The notes under the pieces were generated by a model. It saw only the letters and a program-made list of their open reading frames with translations. It had not been told where the DNA came from and ran no database searches. Source: Rhodococcus sp. SGAir0479 (GTDB lineage: Bacteria; Actinomycetota; Actinomycetes; Mycobacteriales; Mycobacteriaceae). From it: a stretch of DNA of 64,000 nucleotides. Numbering within the stretch: position 1 is the stretch's first letter; each line of letters begins with the position of its first letter. Positions 17,636 through 28,931 of the stretch are shown piece by piece. The DNA lies in assembly GCF_005484805.1 (NCBI RefSeq), contig NZ_CP039432.1, positions 4,092,001 to 4,156,000 on the forward strand. Direction: 5' to 3'. The translations under genes were made by a program, and so were the position numbers.

Positions 17636-17677
17636 ACTGGCCGCAGCTGTCCACTCGCTGCGGCCAGTCGCTATTTT
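17636..17677 (+). terminator. Terminator after MFS gene
   Basis: ACTGGCCGCAG (17636-17646) pairs perfectly with CTGCGGCCAGT (17658-17668), followed by CGCTATTTT. This is a rare T-ended terminator for this GC content. It sits between the convergent MFS and FAD monooxygenase genes. Confidence 0.85.
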
Positions 17678-17699
17678 CGGGGCCGGTGTCCGCGGTGAT

Positions 17700-17713
17700 G
17701 TTTCACGCGAAAC
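17700..17713. other. parS-like centromere site (one mismatch)
   Basis: GTTTCACGCGAAAC differs from the ParB-binding core GTTTCACGTGAAAC by a single base and is flanked by T on the left as in the 16-base consensus. It lies in the gap after the MFS terminator and contains the stop codon of the FAD monooxygenase (TCA 17703-17705 on the + strand). Confidence 0.55.
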
Positions 17714-18722
17714 GTGCACCCAGTCCGACGACGGTGTCGCGCAGCCCGATCCAGCGCTCGGCGGTGGCTACGCGGCCGACGACGTGAGAGGCCCGGACGA
17801 GTCGCCGGGTGGGCCGCCGCCGGGCGCGGTCGTAGCGCCGCAGCGCGTCGGGCACCGGATGGGCGGCGAGCAGGCGCCCCAGCGTGACCGCGTCGACCAT
17901 GGCCTCGCACGCGCCGCGCCCGAGGTTCGGCGCCATCGAGTGGGCGGCGTCGCCGATCAGGGCGACGTTCCCGCGCACGTACGACGGCAGCGCCGGGGAC
18001 TCGTACAGGTCGTGGTGCAGCACCTCCTCGGCGCCGATCTGCTCGAGGATCTTGCGGACGTCCTGGTGCCAGTCGCCGAACCGGTCGCGCAGCGTCGTCG
18101 GCCCGCCCGGGGCGCCGGCCGGCGCGCGGACGGCCGCGAACCAGTTGACCAGGCCGCCCTCGCGGGGCGTGATGCCGAACAGCGCCCCGCGCCCCCAGGT
18201 CTCCGTCACCGCCCGCGTCTCGCCGGGAATCCACCCGCGCCACGCCGTCAGGCCCGTGTACACCGGGCGATAGCGCGTCCCGAAGAGCACGTCGCGGGTG
18301 GCGCTGCGGGTGCCGTCGGCCGCGACGACGACGTCGAAACCAGCGAGGGTGCCGAGGTCGGGGGCGGGCACACCGAATCGGACGACGCCGTCCGGGAGAC
18401 CGTCGACGAGCAGATTCAGCAACGCCGGCCGCGACACCAGATAGGCGGTGCGCCGCGCGCTGTCCACACGCCCGATCACCGAGCCGTCCGGGCGCAGGAA
18501 CGCCACCCGGTGCTGGGGCGCGCCGAGCTGACGTACCCGCGCGCCCAGTCCCACCGCGTCGAGGGCGGCCATCGCCGCCGGCCACATGCCCAGTGCGGTC
18601 CCGGTGGTGGGCGGTGCGGGCGAGCGTTCGAACACCGACACGTCCCACCCGCGCCGGGTGAGGAGGTTGGCGGCCGTCAGTCCGCCGAGGCCCCCACCGA
18701 GGATCGCTGCCTTGCCAGCCAT
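17703..18722 (-). CDS. FAD-dependent aromatic-type monooxygenase
   Basis: 339 residues, class A flavoprotein monooxygenase. The FAD ADP-binding motif is ILGGGLGGLTAANLLTRRG with a Glu about 19 residues later (VSVFER). A DG motif (AADGTRSATRDV) and the second FAD motif GDAAHSMAPNLGRGACEAMVDA are present. Such enzymes hydroxylate aromatic or related substrates with NAD(P)H and oxygen; the substrate is not readable. ATG 18722 is chosen because it puts the dinucleotide motif at residue 6. An upstream in-frame ATG at 18821 would add 33 residues unlike the family. Confidence 0.9.
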   Translation of the reverse strand: MAGKAAILGGGLGGLTAANLLTRRGWDVSVFERSPAPPTTGTALGMWPAAMAALDAVGLGARVRQLGAPQHRVAFLRPDGSVIGRVDSARRTAYLVSRPALLNLLVDGLPDGVVRFGVPAPDLGTLAGFDVVVAADGTRSATRDVLFGTRYRPVYTGLTAWRGWIPGETRAVTETWGRGALFGITPREGGLVNWFAAVRAPAGAPGGPTTLRDRFGDWHQDVRKILEQIGAEEVLHHDLYESPALPSYVRGNVALIGDAAHSMAPNLGRGACEAMVDAVTLGRLLAAHPVPDALRRYDRARRRPTRRLVRASHVVGRVATAERWIGLRDTVVGLGARFA

Positions 18723-19159
18723 GGGGGGACCGTACCGGAGAGAGGCACGCGCGAGACCGCGATCGGGCCGTGACATCACGGCGATCCACCGCGCGGCGAT
18801 CGTGTCGATGCTGCAACCCACGGCGCCGTCAGGCGGGAAACAATCGCTCTACGCTGTGACGTACACTGCATTTTCCCAGCTGGCGAGTGTAAAACCACAG
18901 GTCACGGCGTGGAGAGGGGAGCCTTGCTTGCGCTTCTCCCAGGGGTGTGAATTAACCTTTTCTCAACACGGTGGACTCACAACCGTCTGAAACGCCCCAG
19001 AGCAACGACGCCGGGGCGGACGTTCAGTCCCGTGCCGAGGCTCAACGAGGAGCCATTCTCGGTCGGTGCCGCACAGTGTCGTGCAGGTACATGCTCTGCA
19101 GTTGTATGACCATCAGCGCTGCTGGTCGTCGGTGCACTACGCATACGAAGGCAGTAGGT
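18723..19159 (+). promoter_or_regulatory. Long untranslated leader/promoter region of gltB
   Basis: 437 bases without a convincing gene. It contains a hairpin GGGAG...CTCCC (about 18917-18940), ACGGT...ACCGT (about 18968-18986) and CGCCCC...GGGGCG (about 18993-19018). A GlnR-like box TTAAC-n6-TCAAC lies at 18952-18967. The frame after GTG 18971 is open into gltB but codes for nothing family-like, and the AT-richer composition argues against coding. Confidence 0.45.
18952..18967 (+). promoter_or_regulatory. Possible GlnR-like box upstream of gltBD
   Basis: TTAAC-CTTTTC-TCAAC resembles the actinobacterial GlnR pattern gTnAC-n6-GnAAC, with both capital A-C cores kept and two weaker positions off. 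Nitrogen control of glutamate synthase makes biological sense, but the match is weak. Confidence 0.25.
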
Positions 19160-22100
19160 ATGAAGCATCTTCCCGGGCCCCAGGGGCTCTACCACCCGGC
19201 GAACGAGCACGACGCGTGTGGCGTCGCGTTCGTCGTCGACATGCACGGTCGCCGCAGTCGGGACATCGTCGAGAAGGCGATCACCGCACTCGTGAACCTC
19301 GAGCACCGCGGTGCCGCGGGCTCCGAGCCCAACACCGGCGACGGCGCCGGCATCCTGCTCCAGGTCCCGGACCGTTTCCTGCGCGCAGTCGTCGACTTCG
19401 AGCTGCCCGCCGAGGGTGCGTACGCCACCGGCATGGCGTTCCTGCCCAAGGGTGACGCCGCCGCCGACGAGGCCGCCGCGGGCGTCGAGAAGATCGTCGC
19501 CGAGGAGGGCCTGACGGTTCTCGGCTGGCGCGCGGTGCCCACCGACGACTCGTCGCTGGGTTCGCTGGCGCAGGCCGCGATGCCGACGTTCCGGCAGGTG
19601 TTCATCGGTTCGGCCGGTGACGCGATCACCGGCATGGACCTCGAGCGCCGAGCGTACGTCGTCCGTAAGCGCGTCGAGCACGAGCTCGGCGACGCCGGTG
19701 CCGGCGAGGACGGCCCCGGCCGCGAGTCGGTGTACTTCCCGAGCCTGTCCGGGCAGACGTTCGTCTACAAGGGCATGCTCACCACCCCGCAGCTCAAGGG
19801 CTTCTACCTCGACCTGCAGGACGACCGCGTCGAAAGCGCGCTGGGCCTGGTGCACTCGCGCTTCTCCACCAACACGTTCCCGTCGTGGCCGCTCGCGCAC
19901 CCGTTCCGCCGCGTCGCCCACAACGGTGAGATCAACACCGTCAGCGGCAACGAGAACTGGATGCGGGCCCGCGAGGCGCTCATCAAGTCCGACGTGTTCG
20001 GCGAGGGTGCGCTCGAGAAGATCTTCCCGATCTGCACGCCCGGCGCCTCCGACACCGCCCGCTTCGACGAGGTGCTCGAGCTGCTGCACCTCGGCGGCCG
20101 CAGCCTGCCGCACGCCGTGCTGATGATGATCCCGGAGGCCTGGGAGCGTCACGAGAGCATGGATCCGGCCCGCAAGGCGTTCTACGAGTACCACTCGGCG
20201 CTCATGGAGCCGTGGGACGGCCCGGCGTCGGTGTGCTTCACCGACGGCACCGTCGTCGGCGCCGTGCTCGACCGCAACGGTCTGCGCCCGTCGCGCGTGT
20301 GGGTCACCGACGACGGCCTGGTCGTCATGGCGTCGGAGGTCGGCGTCCTCGACATCGCCCCGGAGAAGATCGTGCGCCGCATGCGCATGCAGCCGGGCCG
20401 GATGTTCCTGGTCGACACCGCGCAGGGCCGCATCATCTCGGACGACGAGATCAAGTCCGAGCTCGCCGCCGAGCACCCGTACCAGCAGTGGATCGACGAG
20501 GGCCTCGTCCAGATCGACGACCTGCCGGAGAGCAAGTACACGTACATGACCCACGACCGGGTCGTGCTGCGCCAGCAGATCTTCGGGTACACCAACGAGG
20601 AGGTGAACCTGCTCGTCAAGCCGATGGCACTCACCGGCGGTGAGGCGCTCGGCTCGATGGGCACCGACACCCCCATCGCGGTGCTCTCGGCCCGTCCGCG
20701 GATGCTGTTCGACTACTTCCAGCAGCTGTTCGCGCAGGTCACCAACCCGCCGCTGGACGCCATCCGCGAGGAGATCGTCACCAGCCTGGGCGGCACCATC
20801 GGCCCCGAGGCCGACCTGCTGACCCCGTCGGCCGCGTCGTGCCGCCAGATCGTGCTGCCGCAGCCGATCCTGCACAACGACGACCTGTCGAAGCTGATCC
20901 ACCTCAACGACAACGCGAAGTACCCGCACTTCCGCAGCGTCGTCGTGCGTGGCGTGTACCCGGTCGCGCAGGGCGGCGAGGGTCTGCGCAAGGCCCTGGA
21001 CACGGTGCGCGACAAGGTGTCCGAGGCCATCGCCGGTGGCGCCCGCATCATCGTGCTCTCGGACCGCGAGTCCAACGAGAAGTACGCGCCCATCCCGTCG
21101 CTTCTGCTCACCTCTGCGGTGCACCACCACCTGGTGCGCGAGAAGACCCGTACCAAGGTGGGCCTGGTCGTCGAGTCCGGTGACGCCCGCGAGGTGCACC
21201 ACATGGCGGCACTGCTCGGCTTCGGTGCGTCGGCGGTCAACCCGTACATGGCGTTCGAGACGATCGACGAGCTGCTGCAGTCCGGTCAGCTGGCCGGTCT
21301 GACGCTGGAGAAGGCCGTCGCGAACTACATCAAGGGCGCCGGCAAGGGCGTGCTGAAGGTGATGTCGAAGATGGGTATCTCGACGCTCGCGTCGTACACC
21401 GGTGCCCAGCTGTTCCAGGTGATCGGCCTGTCGCAGCAGCTCGTGGACGAGTACTTCAGCGGCCTGATCTCCAACCTGGACGGCATCGGCCTCGACGAGA
21501 TCGCCGCGGATGTCGCTGCGCGCCATGCCAATGCGTACCTGGACCGGCCGGAGCTGCGGGCGCACCGCGAGCTCGAGGTGGGCGGCGAGTACCAGTGGCG
21601 TCGCGAGGGCGAGTACCACCTGTTCAACCCGGACACGGTGTTCAAGCTCCAGCACGCCACCAAGACCGGTCAGTACGAGGTCTTCAAGGAGTACACCAAG
21701 CTGGTCGACGACCAGTCGGAGCGCCTCGCGTCGCTGCGTGGCCTGTTCAAGTTCAAGACCGGTGTGCGCGAGCCCATCTCGATCGACGAGGTGGAGCCGG
21801 CGAGCGAGATCGTCAAGCGCTTCTCGACCGGCGCGATGAGCTACGGCTCGATCTCGGCGGAGGCCCACGAGACGCTCGCGATCGCGATGAACCGTCTCGG
21901 TGGCCGCTCCAATTCCGGTGAGGGCGGAGAGCATCCGTCGCGGTTCACGCCGGACGAGAACGGTGACTGGCGTCGGTCGGCGATCAAGCAGGTCGCGTCG
22001 GGCCGCTTCGGTGTCACGTCGCACTACCTGAGCAACTGCACCGACATCCAGATCAAGATGGCGCAGGGCGCCAAGCCCGGTGAGGGTGGCCAGCTGCCGC

Positions 22101-23738
22101 CGCACAAGGTGTACCCGTGGGTCGCCGAGGTGCGTGGCTCCACCCCGGGCGTCGGCCTCATCTCGCCGCCGCCGCACCACGACATCTACTCGATCGAGGA
22201 TCTGGCCCAGCTGATCCACGACCTGAAGAACGCGAACCCGCAGGCGCGGATCCACGTAAAGCTGGTCTCGGAGATCGGTGTCGGTACCGTCGCCGCGGGT
22301 GTCTCGAAGGCGCACGCCGACGTCGTGCTGATCTCGGGCCACGACGGCGGCACGGGCGCGTCGCCGCTGACGTCGCTCAAGCACGCGGGCGCTCCGTGGG
22401 AGCTCGGCCTCGCCGAGACCCAGCAGACGCTGCTGCTCAACGGTCTGCGCGACCGCATCGTCGTGCAGGTGGACGGTCAGATGAAGACCGGCCGCGACGT
22501 CGTGATCGCGACGCTGCTCGGTGGCGAGGAGTTCGGTTTCGCGACTGCCCCGCTGGTGGTCTCGGGCTGCATCATGATGCGCGTGTGCCACCTCGACACC
22601 TGCCCGGTGGGTGTCGCGACGCAGAACCCGGTGCTGCGCAAGCGTTTCGCGGGCAAGCCCGAGTTCGTCGAGAACTTCTTCATGTTCATCGCCGAGGAGG
22701 TGCGGGAGCTGCTCGCCGAGCTGGGCTTCCGCACGCTGCAGGAGGCAGTCGGCCAGGTCGACGTCCTCGACACCACCGCGGCGCTCGAGCACTGGAAGGC
22801 GTCCAAGCTGGACCTGTCGCCGATCCTGCACCGGGTCGAGTCCACGTTCGCGGACCAGGACCTGTACTGCTCGGGCACCCAGGAGCACGGCCTGGAGAAG
22901 GCACTCGACCAGCAGCTGATCCAGCAGGCACGACCGGCGCTCGACTCCGGCGAGGCCGTCGCGTTCGAGTCGGAGATCACCAACGTCAACCGCACGGTCG
23001 GCACCATGCTCGGCCACGAGGTGACGAAGACCTTCGGCGCGGACGGCCTGCCGGACAACACCATCGACATCACCTTCACGGGGTCGGCCGGCAACAGCTT
23101 CGGTGCGTTCGTGCCCAAGGGCATGACGCTGCGACTGCACGGCGACGCCAACGACTTCGTGGGCAAGGGGCTGTCCGGTGGACGCCTGGTCGTCCGCCCG
23201 CCGCTGCAGACGGCCGAGGGCTTCGTGCCCGAGGAGAACATCATCGGCGGCAACGTGATCCTGTTCGGTGCCACCACGGGTGAGGCTCTCATCCGCGGCA
23301 TCGTCGGTGAGCGTTTCGCAGTCCGCAACTCCGGCGCCACCGCTGTCGTCGAGGGTGTGGGCGATCACGGTTGCGAGTACATGACCGGCGGCAAGGTGGT
23401 CATCCTCGGCAAGACCGGACGCAACTTCGGTGCCGGCATGTCCGGCGGCGTCGCGTTCATCTTCAACCCGGACCGTGATTTCGGGGCCAACCTCAACACC
23501 GAGTTGGTCGATCTCGAGGACCTCAGCGCCGAGGACTTCGAGTGGCTGCACGGCGCCATCGAGCGCCACCGTGACGAGACCGGATCCGAGGTTGCGGCTC
23601 GGATCCTCGCCGACTGGTCGCACCAGAAGGCACATTTCGCGAAGGTCATGCCGCGCGACTACAAGAAGGTCCTCGTCGCTATCGAGACCGCGAAGAAGAA
23701 CGGAACGAACGTGGACGACGCAATCATGGAGGCAGCTC

Positions 23739-23746
<8 letters not shown>
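19160..23746 (+). CDS. gltB: Glutamate synthase (NADPH), large subunit
   Basis: 1528 residues. It makes two glutamates from glutamine and 2-oxoglutarate. The class II amidotransferase domain begins after a short propeptide: Cys20 in HDACGVAF is the nucleophile after cleavage. The central domain and the FMN synthase domain follow ([50 protein letters not shown]). The 3Fe-4S ligands are Cys1137, Cys1143 and Cys1148 in [15 protein letters not shown]. The C-terminal beta-helix domain closes the protein. ATG 19160 gives the usual propeptide length. It overlaps gltD by 8 bases. Confidence 0.97.
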
Positions 23747-25190
<1,444 letters not shown>

Positions 25191-25243
25191 GCGCATCGGC
25201 GGGGACCAACGACGTTCCTCGCCGATCGCACCTTCCAGACCCG

Positions 25244-25285
25244 AAGGCCCCGTACCACGCTTCGCCTCGCGTGGGACGGGGCCTT
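25244..25285 (+). terminator. Terminator of gltBD
   Basis: AAGGCCCCGTACCACGC (25244-25260) pairs with GCGTGGGACGGGGCCTT (25269-25285), 16 of 17 bases, with an eight-base loop. It follows the gltD stop by 53 bases. Confidence 0.88.
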
Positions 25286-25472
25286 CGTCCTGTTCGGCCC
25301 CCGCCCCGCGGTGCTCGACGGGCCTCTCCGCGCGGAGGTTTCGTCGTCCGCGCGAAGCGGCCCACGCGGCGCCGCCGCTCCGGTAACGTGCGTTTACCGA
25401 TCGTGCACCGCCCGGCCACATCGACCTGTCAGGATCGACGTGTCGCGTCACCCGCAGGGCGTGGTCGAGGCA

Positions 25473-25534
25473 GGGGTGTCACGGCAGGGGGTGTCACGGG
25501 ATGTGGTCATACGTGGTCATGGGGAAGTGACCAC
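25473..25534. promoter_or_regulatory. Stacked repeats upstream of the cutinase gene
   Basis: GGGGTGTCACGG occurs at 25473-25484 and again at 25488-25499 (15-base step). GTGGTCAT occurs at 25503 and 25513 (10-base step). The second copy also forms an inverted repeat with TGACCAC at 25528-25534. The block ends 24 bases before the cutinase ATG, so a protein bound there would cover the promoter or ribosome site. Confidence 0.5.
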
Positions 25535-25558
25535 TGGGATCGAACGAGTGGGGTGTCG

Positions 25559-26473
25559 ATGCGTGTGAAGAAGTCTCTGGTCGTGATCGGTGCCTGCATC
25601 GCAACGGCTTTCGGGTCCGTGATGGCGGTGGGTGCTGGGCCGGCGCAAGCCGCGCCGGGATGCCCGAACCTGGAGGTCGTGGCGATCCCCGGAACGTGGG
25701 AGACCACGAGCGATCCGGGAGCGAATCGCGGTCCCGGGATGCTGGGCGCCGTCACGGGACGGTTGCCCGCTTCGGTCGGTGTCGACTACGTGACATACGC
25801 GGCCACCGCGTTCCCGTGGGAGGGCGAGATCTACGGCGCCTCCAAGCGGCAGGCGGTCGACAACGCGCGAGGCATCATCGCCGACATGGCCGGGCGGTGC
25901 GGCAACACCCGATTCGCGCTCATCGGTTACAGCCAGGGCGCGGACGCCGCGGGTGACCTCGCCGCGGAGATCGGCACCGGGCTCGGTGTGGTGCCGCCGG
26001 CCCGGATCGCCGCGGTGGGTCTGCTGTCCGATCCGCGCCGGTCGGAGGGGGACTCCCTGGTCGGACCGCCCGTCGTCGGTAACGGTGCGGGTGGGCCCCG
26101 CATCGGCGGCTTCGGCCTGGTCACCCCGCAGACCCGCACGTTCTGCGCGGCCGGTGACCTCTACTGCTCCACCCCGAAGGACGATTTCGTCACGCGCCTG
26201 GCAGGTTTCCTCGCGCAGAACTCGTCACCGTTGGCGCCGCTCAGCGGGCGCTACCTGCAGGAGGCGACGGCGATCGCCACCGACCTGATGGCGGCCGGTG
26301 GCATGCCCACCCTGCAGGCGGAGTCGTCCGACGGTGCCAAGGGGGACCGCGCCGAGAAGCTGAACCGGTTCTACCGTTCGCAGGTACACCAGGACTACGT
26401 CAGCTACGTCGTCGATCCGTCCGGTGCGACGGCGACGTCCTGGTTGGCGAACTGGCTGCGTTCCATGGCCTGA
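25559..26473 (+). CDS. Secreted cutinase-family esterase
   Basis: 304 residues. A Sec signal peptide with hydrophobic core at about 8-26 ends at AQA-AP (about residue 31/32). The cutinase-like domain follows: CPNLEVVAIPGTWE, the nucleophile GYSQG (Ser125), Asp in STPKDDF and His in VHQDYVSY. Cys pairs (Cys35, Cys114 and FCAAGDLYC) suit disulfides outside the cell. Such Culp/cutinase-like proteins in mycolate-containing bacteria hydrolyse lipid esters; exact substrate unknown. It is monocistronic by layout, with a repeat-rich upstream region. Confidence 0.92.
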   Translation: MRVKKSLVVIGACIATAFGSVMAVGAGPAQAAPGCPNLEVVAIPGTWETTSDPGANRGPGMLGAVTGRLPASVGVDYVTYAATAFPWEGEIYGASKRQAVDNARGIIADMAGRCGNTRFALIGYSQGADAAGDLAAEIGTGLGVVPPARIAAVGLLSDPRRSEGDSLVGPPVVGNGAGGPRIGGFGLVTPQTRTFCAAGDLYCSTPKDDFVTRLAGFLAQNSSPLAPLSGRYLQEATAIATDLMAAGGMPTLQAESSDGAKGDRAEKLNRFYRSQVHQDYVSYVVDPSGATATSWLANWLRSMA

Positions 26474-26500
26474 CCGGGTGCCGTCGCCGGCCCGGGCCGA

Positions 26501-27010
26501 TCAGGACGCGGGCTGCGGTTCGCTGTAGAAGGCGGCGAGTTGCGCTGCCGCGGAACCGAGTCCGACGGCGACTGCGGCGGCGGCCGCGGGCACGCCGCTG
26601 AGGCGTCGATCCAGTCCCAGTGCCCGGTCCACGCTGTATCGGCCGGGACCGAGCGCCGCGAGTGCGGCCGTGGCGGCACCGAGATTCAGCACGAATTCGT
26701 AGCCCTCGGCGGTGATGAAGAACCCCTTGCGCATGTGCACCGAGCGGGCCGCGACGGCCATCGTGCCGATGACCGCGGCGGCGGCCGCCGGGGTGGCGGC
26801 ACCCGCGACGAGCAGGGCTCCGGCGCCCACCTCGACGACGGCACTGGCCTGGGCCTGGAGGCGGGGGCGACGGAACCCGATGGAGCCGAACCATCCCGCC
26901 GTGCCGTCCAGGGTGCGGCCGTGCCGCATGCCGTGGGCGACCATCGTCCCGCCCACCGTCGTGCGCAGGATCAGTCGTGCGAGGTCGAGCCCTCGTGCCT
27001 TGCTGTTCAC
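26501..27010 (-). CDS. DoxX-family membrane protein
   Basis: 169 residues with four hydrophobic segments. DoxX-like stretches are LARLILRTTVGGTMVAHGMRHGR, FGSIGFRRPRLQAQASAVVEVGAGALLVAGA and MRKGFFITAEGYEFVLNLGAATAALAALGPG. DoxX proteins are small membrane proteins; in mycobacteria one works with SodA and SseA in oxidative defence, but most are uncharacterised. GTG 27010 is chosen because GGGAG lies six bases upstream. Convergent with the cutinase gene. Confidence 0.87.
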   Translation of the reverse strand: MNSKARGLDLARLILRTTVGGTMVAHGMRHGRTLDGTAGWFGSIGFRRPRLQAQASAVVEVGAGALLVAGAATPAAAAAVIGTMAVAARSVHMRKGFFITAEGYEFVLNLGAATAALAALGPGRYSVDRALGLDRRLSGVPAAAAAVAVGLGSAAAQLAAFYSEPQPAS

Positions 27011-27105
27011 ACTTCGCTCCCTGTCGGATCCGTGTCGGTTCGGGTCAACGTACAACGCACCCGGCCGGTCACGGGCCGACGATCTCGCGGGGTGGGAACG
27101 GCGGG

Positions 27106-27687
27106 TCAGCAGTACGTGGTCTCCGCGGCCCCGACGTAGATCTCGGCGACCCGATCCGCCGGCATCGGCAGGAACTGTGCGTAAGCCTTTCCGACCGAAT
27201 CGAATTCGGCGAGCACACTCGGCCGCGAGTCACCCCGGGCCAGCGCGGCGCACGTGCCCTCCGCGTACAGCACCTCGGCGGCATCCATGCCCGTGGGCGG
27301 AATACCGGCGGCCCGCAGCGCCGCGAGGTATCGCTGACCGCGGTCGCCGGACTCGGCGACGATCTGCTCGGGAGAACGGCTGTCGATCGCTCCGCCTGCG
27401 GCCCGCGGCGTCGCCGGCACGGTAGCCGCCGGGGCCGGGGTGGCGACGGTCGTCGTCGAATTCGCCGGAGGTGCGGTCGATTCCGGTGCGGCAGGGACGG
27501 CGGTCGTGGGGGCGAGCGCCGAGGTCGGGACGGCCGACGGCTCGGTGGGGGTGATGGTGCCGGCCGGGGACTCCGACGTCGTGCCTGCCACGGTGTTGTC
27601 GGCATCTGCGTCGTTCCCCCCGCACGCGGCGAGCAGGAGAGTGCCCGCCGCGGCGACCATGGCGATAACTGCACGTGTGCTGGTCAT
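27106..27687 (-). CDS. DUF732-type lipoprotein
   Basis: 193 residues. A lipoprotein signal with lipobox LLLAACGG places acylated Cys at about residue 22. A Thr/Pro/Ala-rich linker of about 75 residues follows, then a C-terminal DUF732-like helical domain (YLAALRAAGIPPTGMDAAEVLYAEGTCAALARGDSR) with two Cys that may pair. Function is unknown; these are common exported proteins of mycolic-acid bacteria. ATG 27687 is chosen because it starts a standard signal peptide; an upstream in-frame start would add six residues. Confidence 0.87.
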   Translation of the reverse strand: MTSTRAVIAMVAAAGTLLLAACGGNDADADNTVAGTTSESPAGTITPTEPSAVPTSALAPTTAVPAAPESTAPPANSTTTVATPAPAATVPATPRAAGGAIDSRSPEQIVAESGDRGQRYLAALRAAGIPPTGMDAAEVLYAEGTCAALARGDSRPSVLAEFDSVGKAYAQFLPMPADRVAEIYVGAAETTYC

Positions 27688-28025
27688 GGTGAAACAGTGT
27701 GACATGCAGAACTACCGACTGGTAGACCTTTCGGACGTGCGACTACGAGAGTCGGGAAAAAATCCCCTTCGTCGTCATCGACTGTGATATAAACCACCAC
27801 AGCTGTTACCGGTCGTAACAGTCGCTTTTGTTGTCGAGTCTGCGTGGACGTGCAGGTAAGGCCGTTCTTCTGTCGGACTCGGGGTGCTGCAGCCGGTGAT
27901 TCGGGGCTGCCGCACAAATCGGTTCAGTGTGGTTCGCGGCGAGCTCCCGTTCGCCGCTGCTCGTCCCTCTGGGTAGCCGCAAAAGCGGCTGTCTACATCG
28001 AACACTCGGTAACTGAGGAGAACAA
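27688..28025 (+). promoter_or_regulatory. 338-base divergent intergenic region
   Basis: No gene is seen between the DUF732 lipoprotein and the exported Ser/Gly-tailed protein. Composition is AT-richer than the surroundings. The clear element is the inverted repeat at 27803-27821. The right end carries a good ribosome site (GAGGAG) for GTG 28026. Confidence 0.6.
27803..27821. promoter_or_regulatory. Inverted repeat, probable operator
   Basis: CTGTTAC-CGGTC-GTAACAG is a perfect 7-bp inverted repeat with a five-base spacer in the divergent gap. It resembles the size of sites bound by dimeric regulators. The regulator is not identifiable from the sequence. Confidence 0.55.
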
Positions 28026-28919
28026 GTGAAGAACGAAACGAACGAAGCACGGCGGCGCGTCGGGAAGCGCGTCGCGGTGGTGAGCGGCGTCGTGGGTGCC
28101 TCGATGGCCCTGCTGACCCCGCTGGCGTCGGCGGAACCGGCCCCGGTTCCCGGCGGTGGTGTCTGCGATCCGGCTGTGTCCGAGGGCTGCCTCACCGTGC
28201 AGGTCCACAGCGGTACCTTCTCCAACAACGGATTCAACCTGCCGATCTCGGACGGTGACATGATCATCGCCGGCAACACCGAGGGCGTGGACTTCCTCCC
28301 GCGCGATGACGGTCACTTCGGTGTCTACAGCAAGCCGATCACCGTTCCCGGCGGGGTCCTGGGCGTGGATCTACCGTTCGGCAACCTGTTCGGTCTGGCG
28401 AACGTGACGGCGACGGTCGAGGGTGTCGACGTCCCGGTGTTCGGCGCCAACCTGTTCGAGTTCGCGGTGTCCCTGCCGGTGCGGATGAAGATCGACAACC
28501 CGTTCCTCGGTGACAACTGCTACATCGGCACCGCGGCGAACCCGGTCGTCCTGGAGCTCAACGGGTCGAATCCGGACACCGACCCGTCGAACATTCAGCT
28601 CCATGACGGCACGGGGGAGTGGCCCGCCGGAGCCATGGTGGCGACGAACGTCCAGAACACCGCGGAGAACTTTGCTCTCCCGGGGGCCACGGGGTGTGGG
28701 CCGTTCGGCATCCTCAATCCCATCGTCAACTGGCGGGCCAAGGTTCCCAACTCCACCGGAACGGAGCTGACGACCAAGTCGACCGGGTTCCTCTCGCCCT
28801 CCGCGGTCGGTGGCACCGATCCGCTCGACGACCTGGGCGGCGAAACGGGCTCTTCCGGCTCCAGCGGTTCGAGCGGTTCTCTGGGCTCGAGCGGCTCGAG
28901 CGGATCCACCGGTAGCTGA
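28026..28919 (+). CDS. Exported protein with Ser/Gly-repeat tail, unknown function
   Basis: 297 residues. A signal peptide with twin basic start (RRRVGKRVAVV) and hydrophobic core ends near LASA-EP (about residue 37). The mature region has two likely disulfide Cys pairs and the motif NPFLGDNCYIGTAANPVVL, which I associate with a large group of secreted actinobacterial proteins of unknown function. The last 27 residues are GSSGSSGS repeats, a flexible tail. GTG 28026 follows GAGGAG by six bases. A terminator follows. Not further identified. Confidence 0.85.
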   Translation: MKNETNEARRRVGKRVAVVSGVVGASMALLTPLASAEPAPVPGGGVCDPAVSEGCLTVQVHSGTFSNNGFNLPISDGDMIIAGNTEGVDFLPRDDGHFGVYSKPITVPGGVLGVDLPFGNLFGLANVTATVEGVDVPVFGANLFEFAVSLPVRMKIDNPFLGDNCYIGTAANPVVLELNGSNPDTDPSNIQLHDGTGEWPAGAMVATNVQNTAENFALPGATGCGPFGILNPIVNWRAKVPNSTGTELTTKSTGFLSPSAVGGTDPLDDLGGETGSSGSSGSSGSLGSSGSSGSTGS

Positions 28920-28931
28920 TCCGGGAGGTGA

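Noticed and set aside
18971-19159. GTG 18971 as an N-terminal extension of gltB
   Set aside because: The nucleophile Cys must follow a short propeptide; the extension has unlike composition and no family similarity.
27685-27700. CATGGTGAAACAGTG as another parS site
   Set aside because: It matches only one arm (TGTTTCAC in reverse complement) and lacks the other half.
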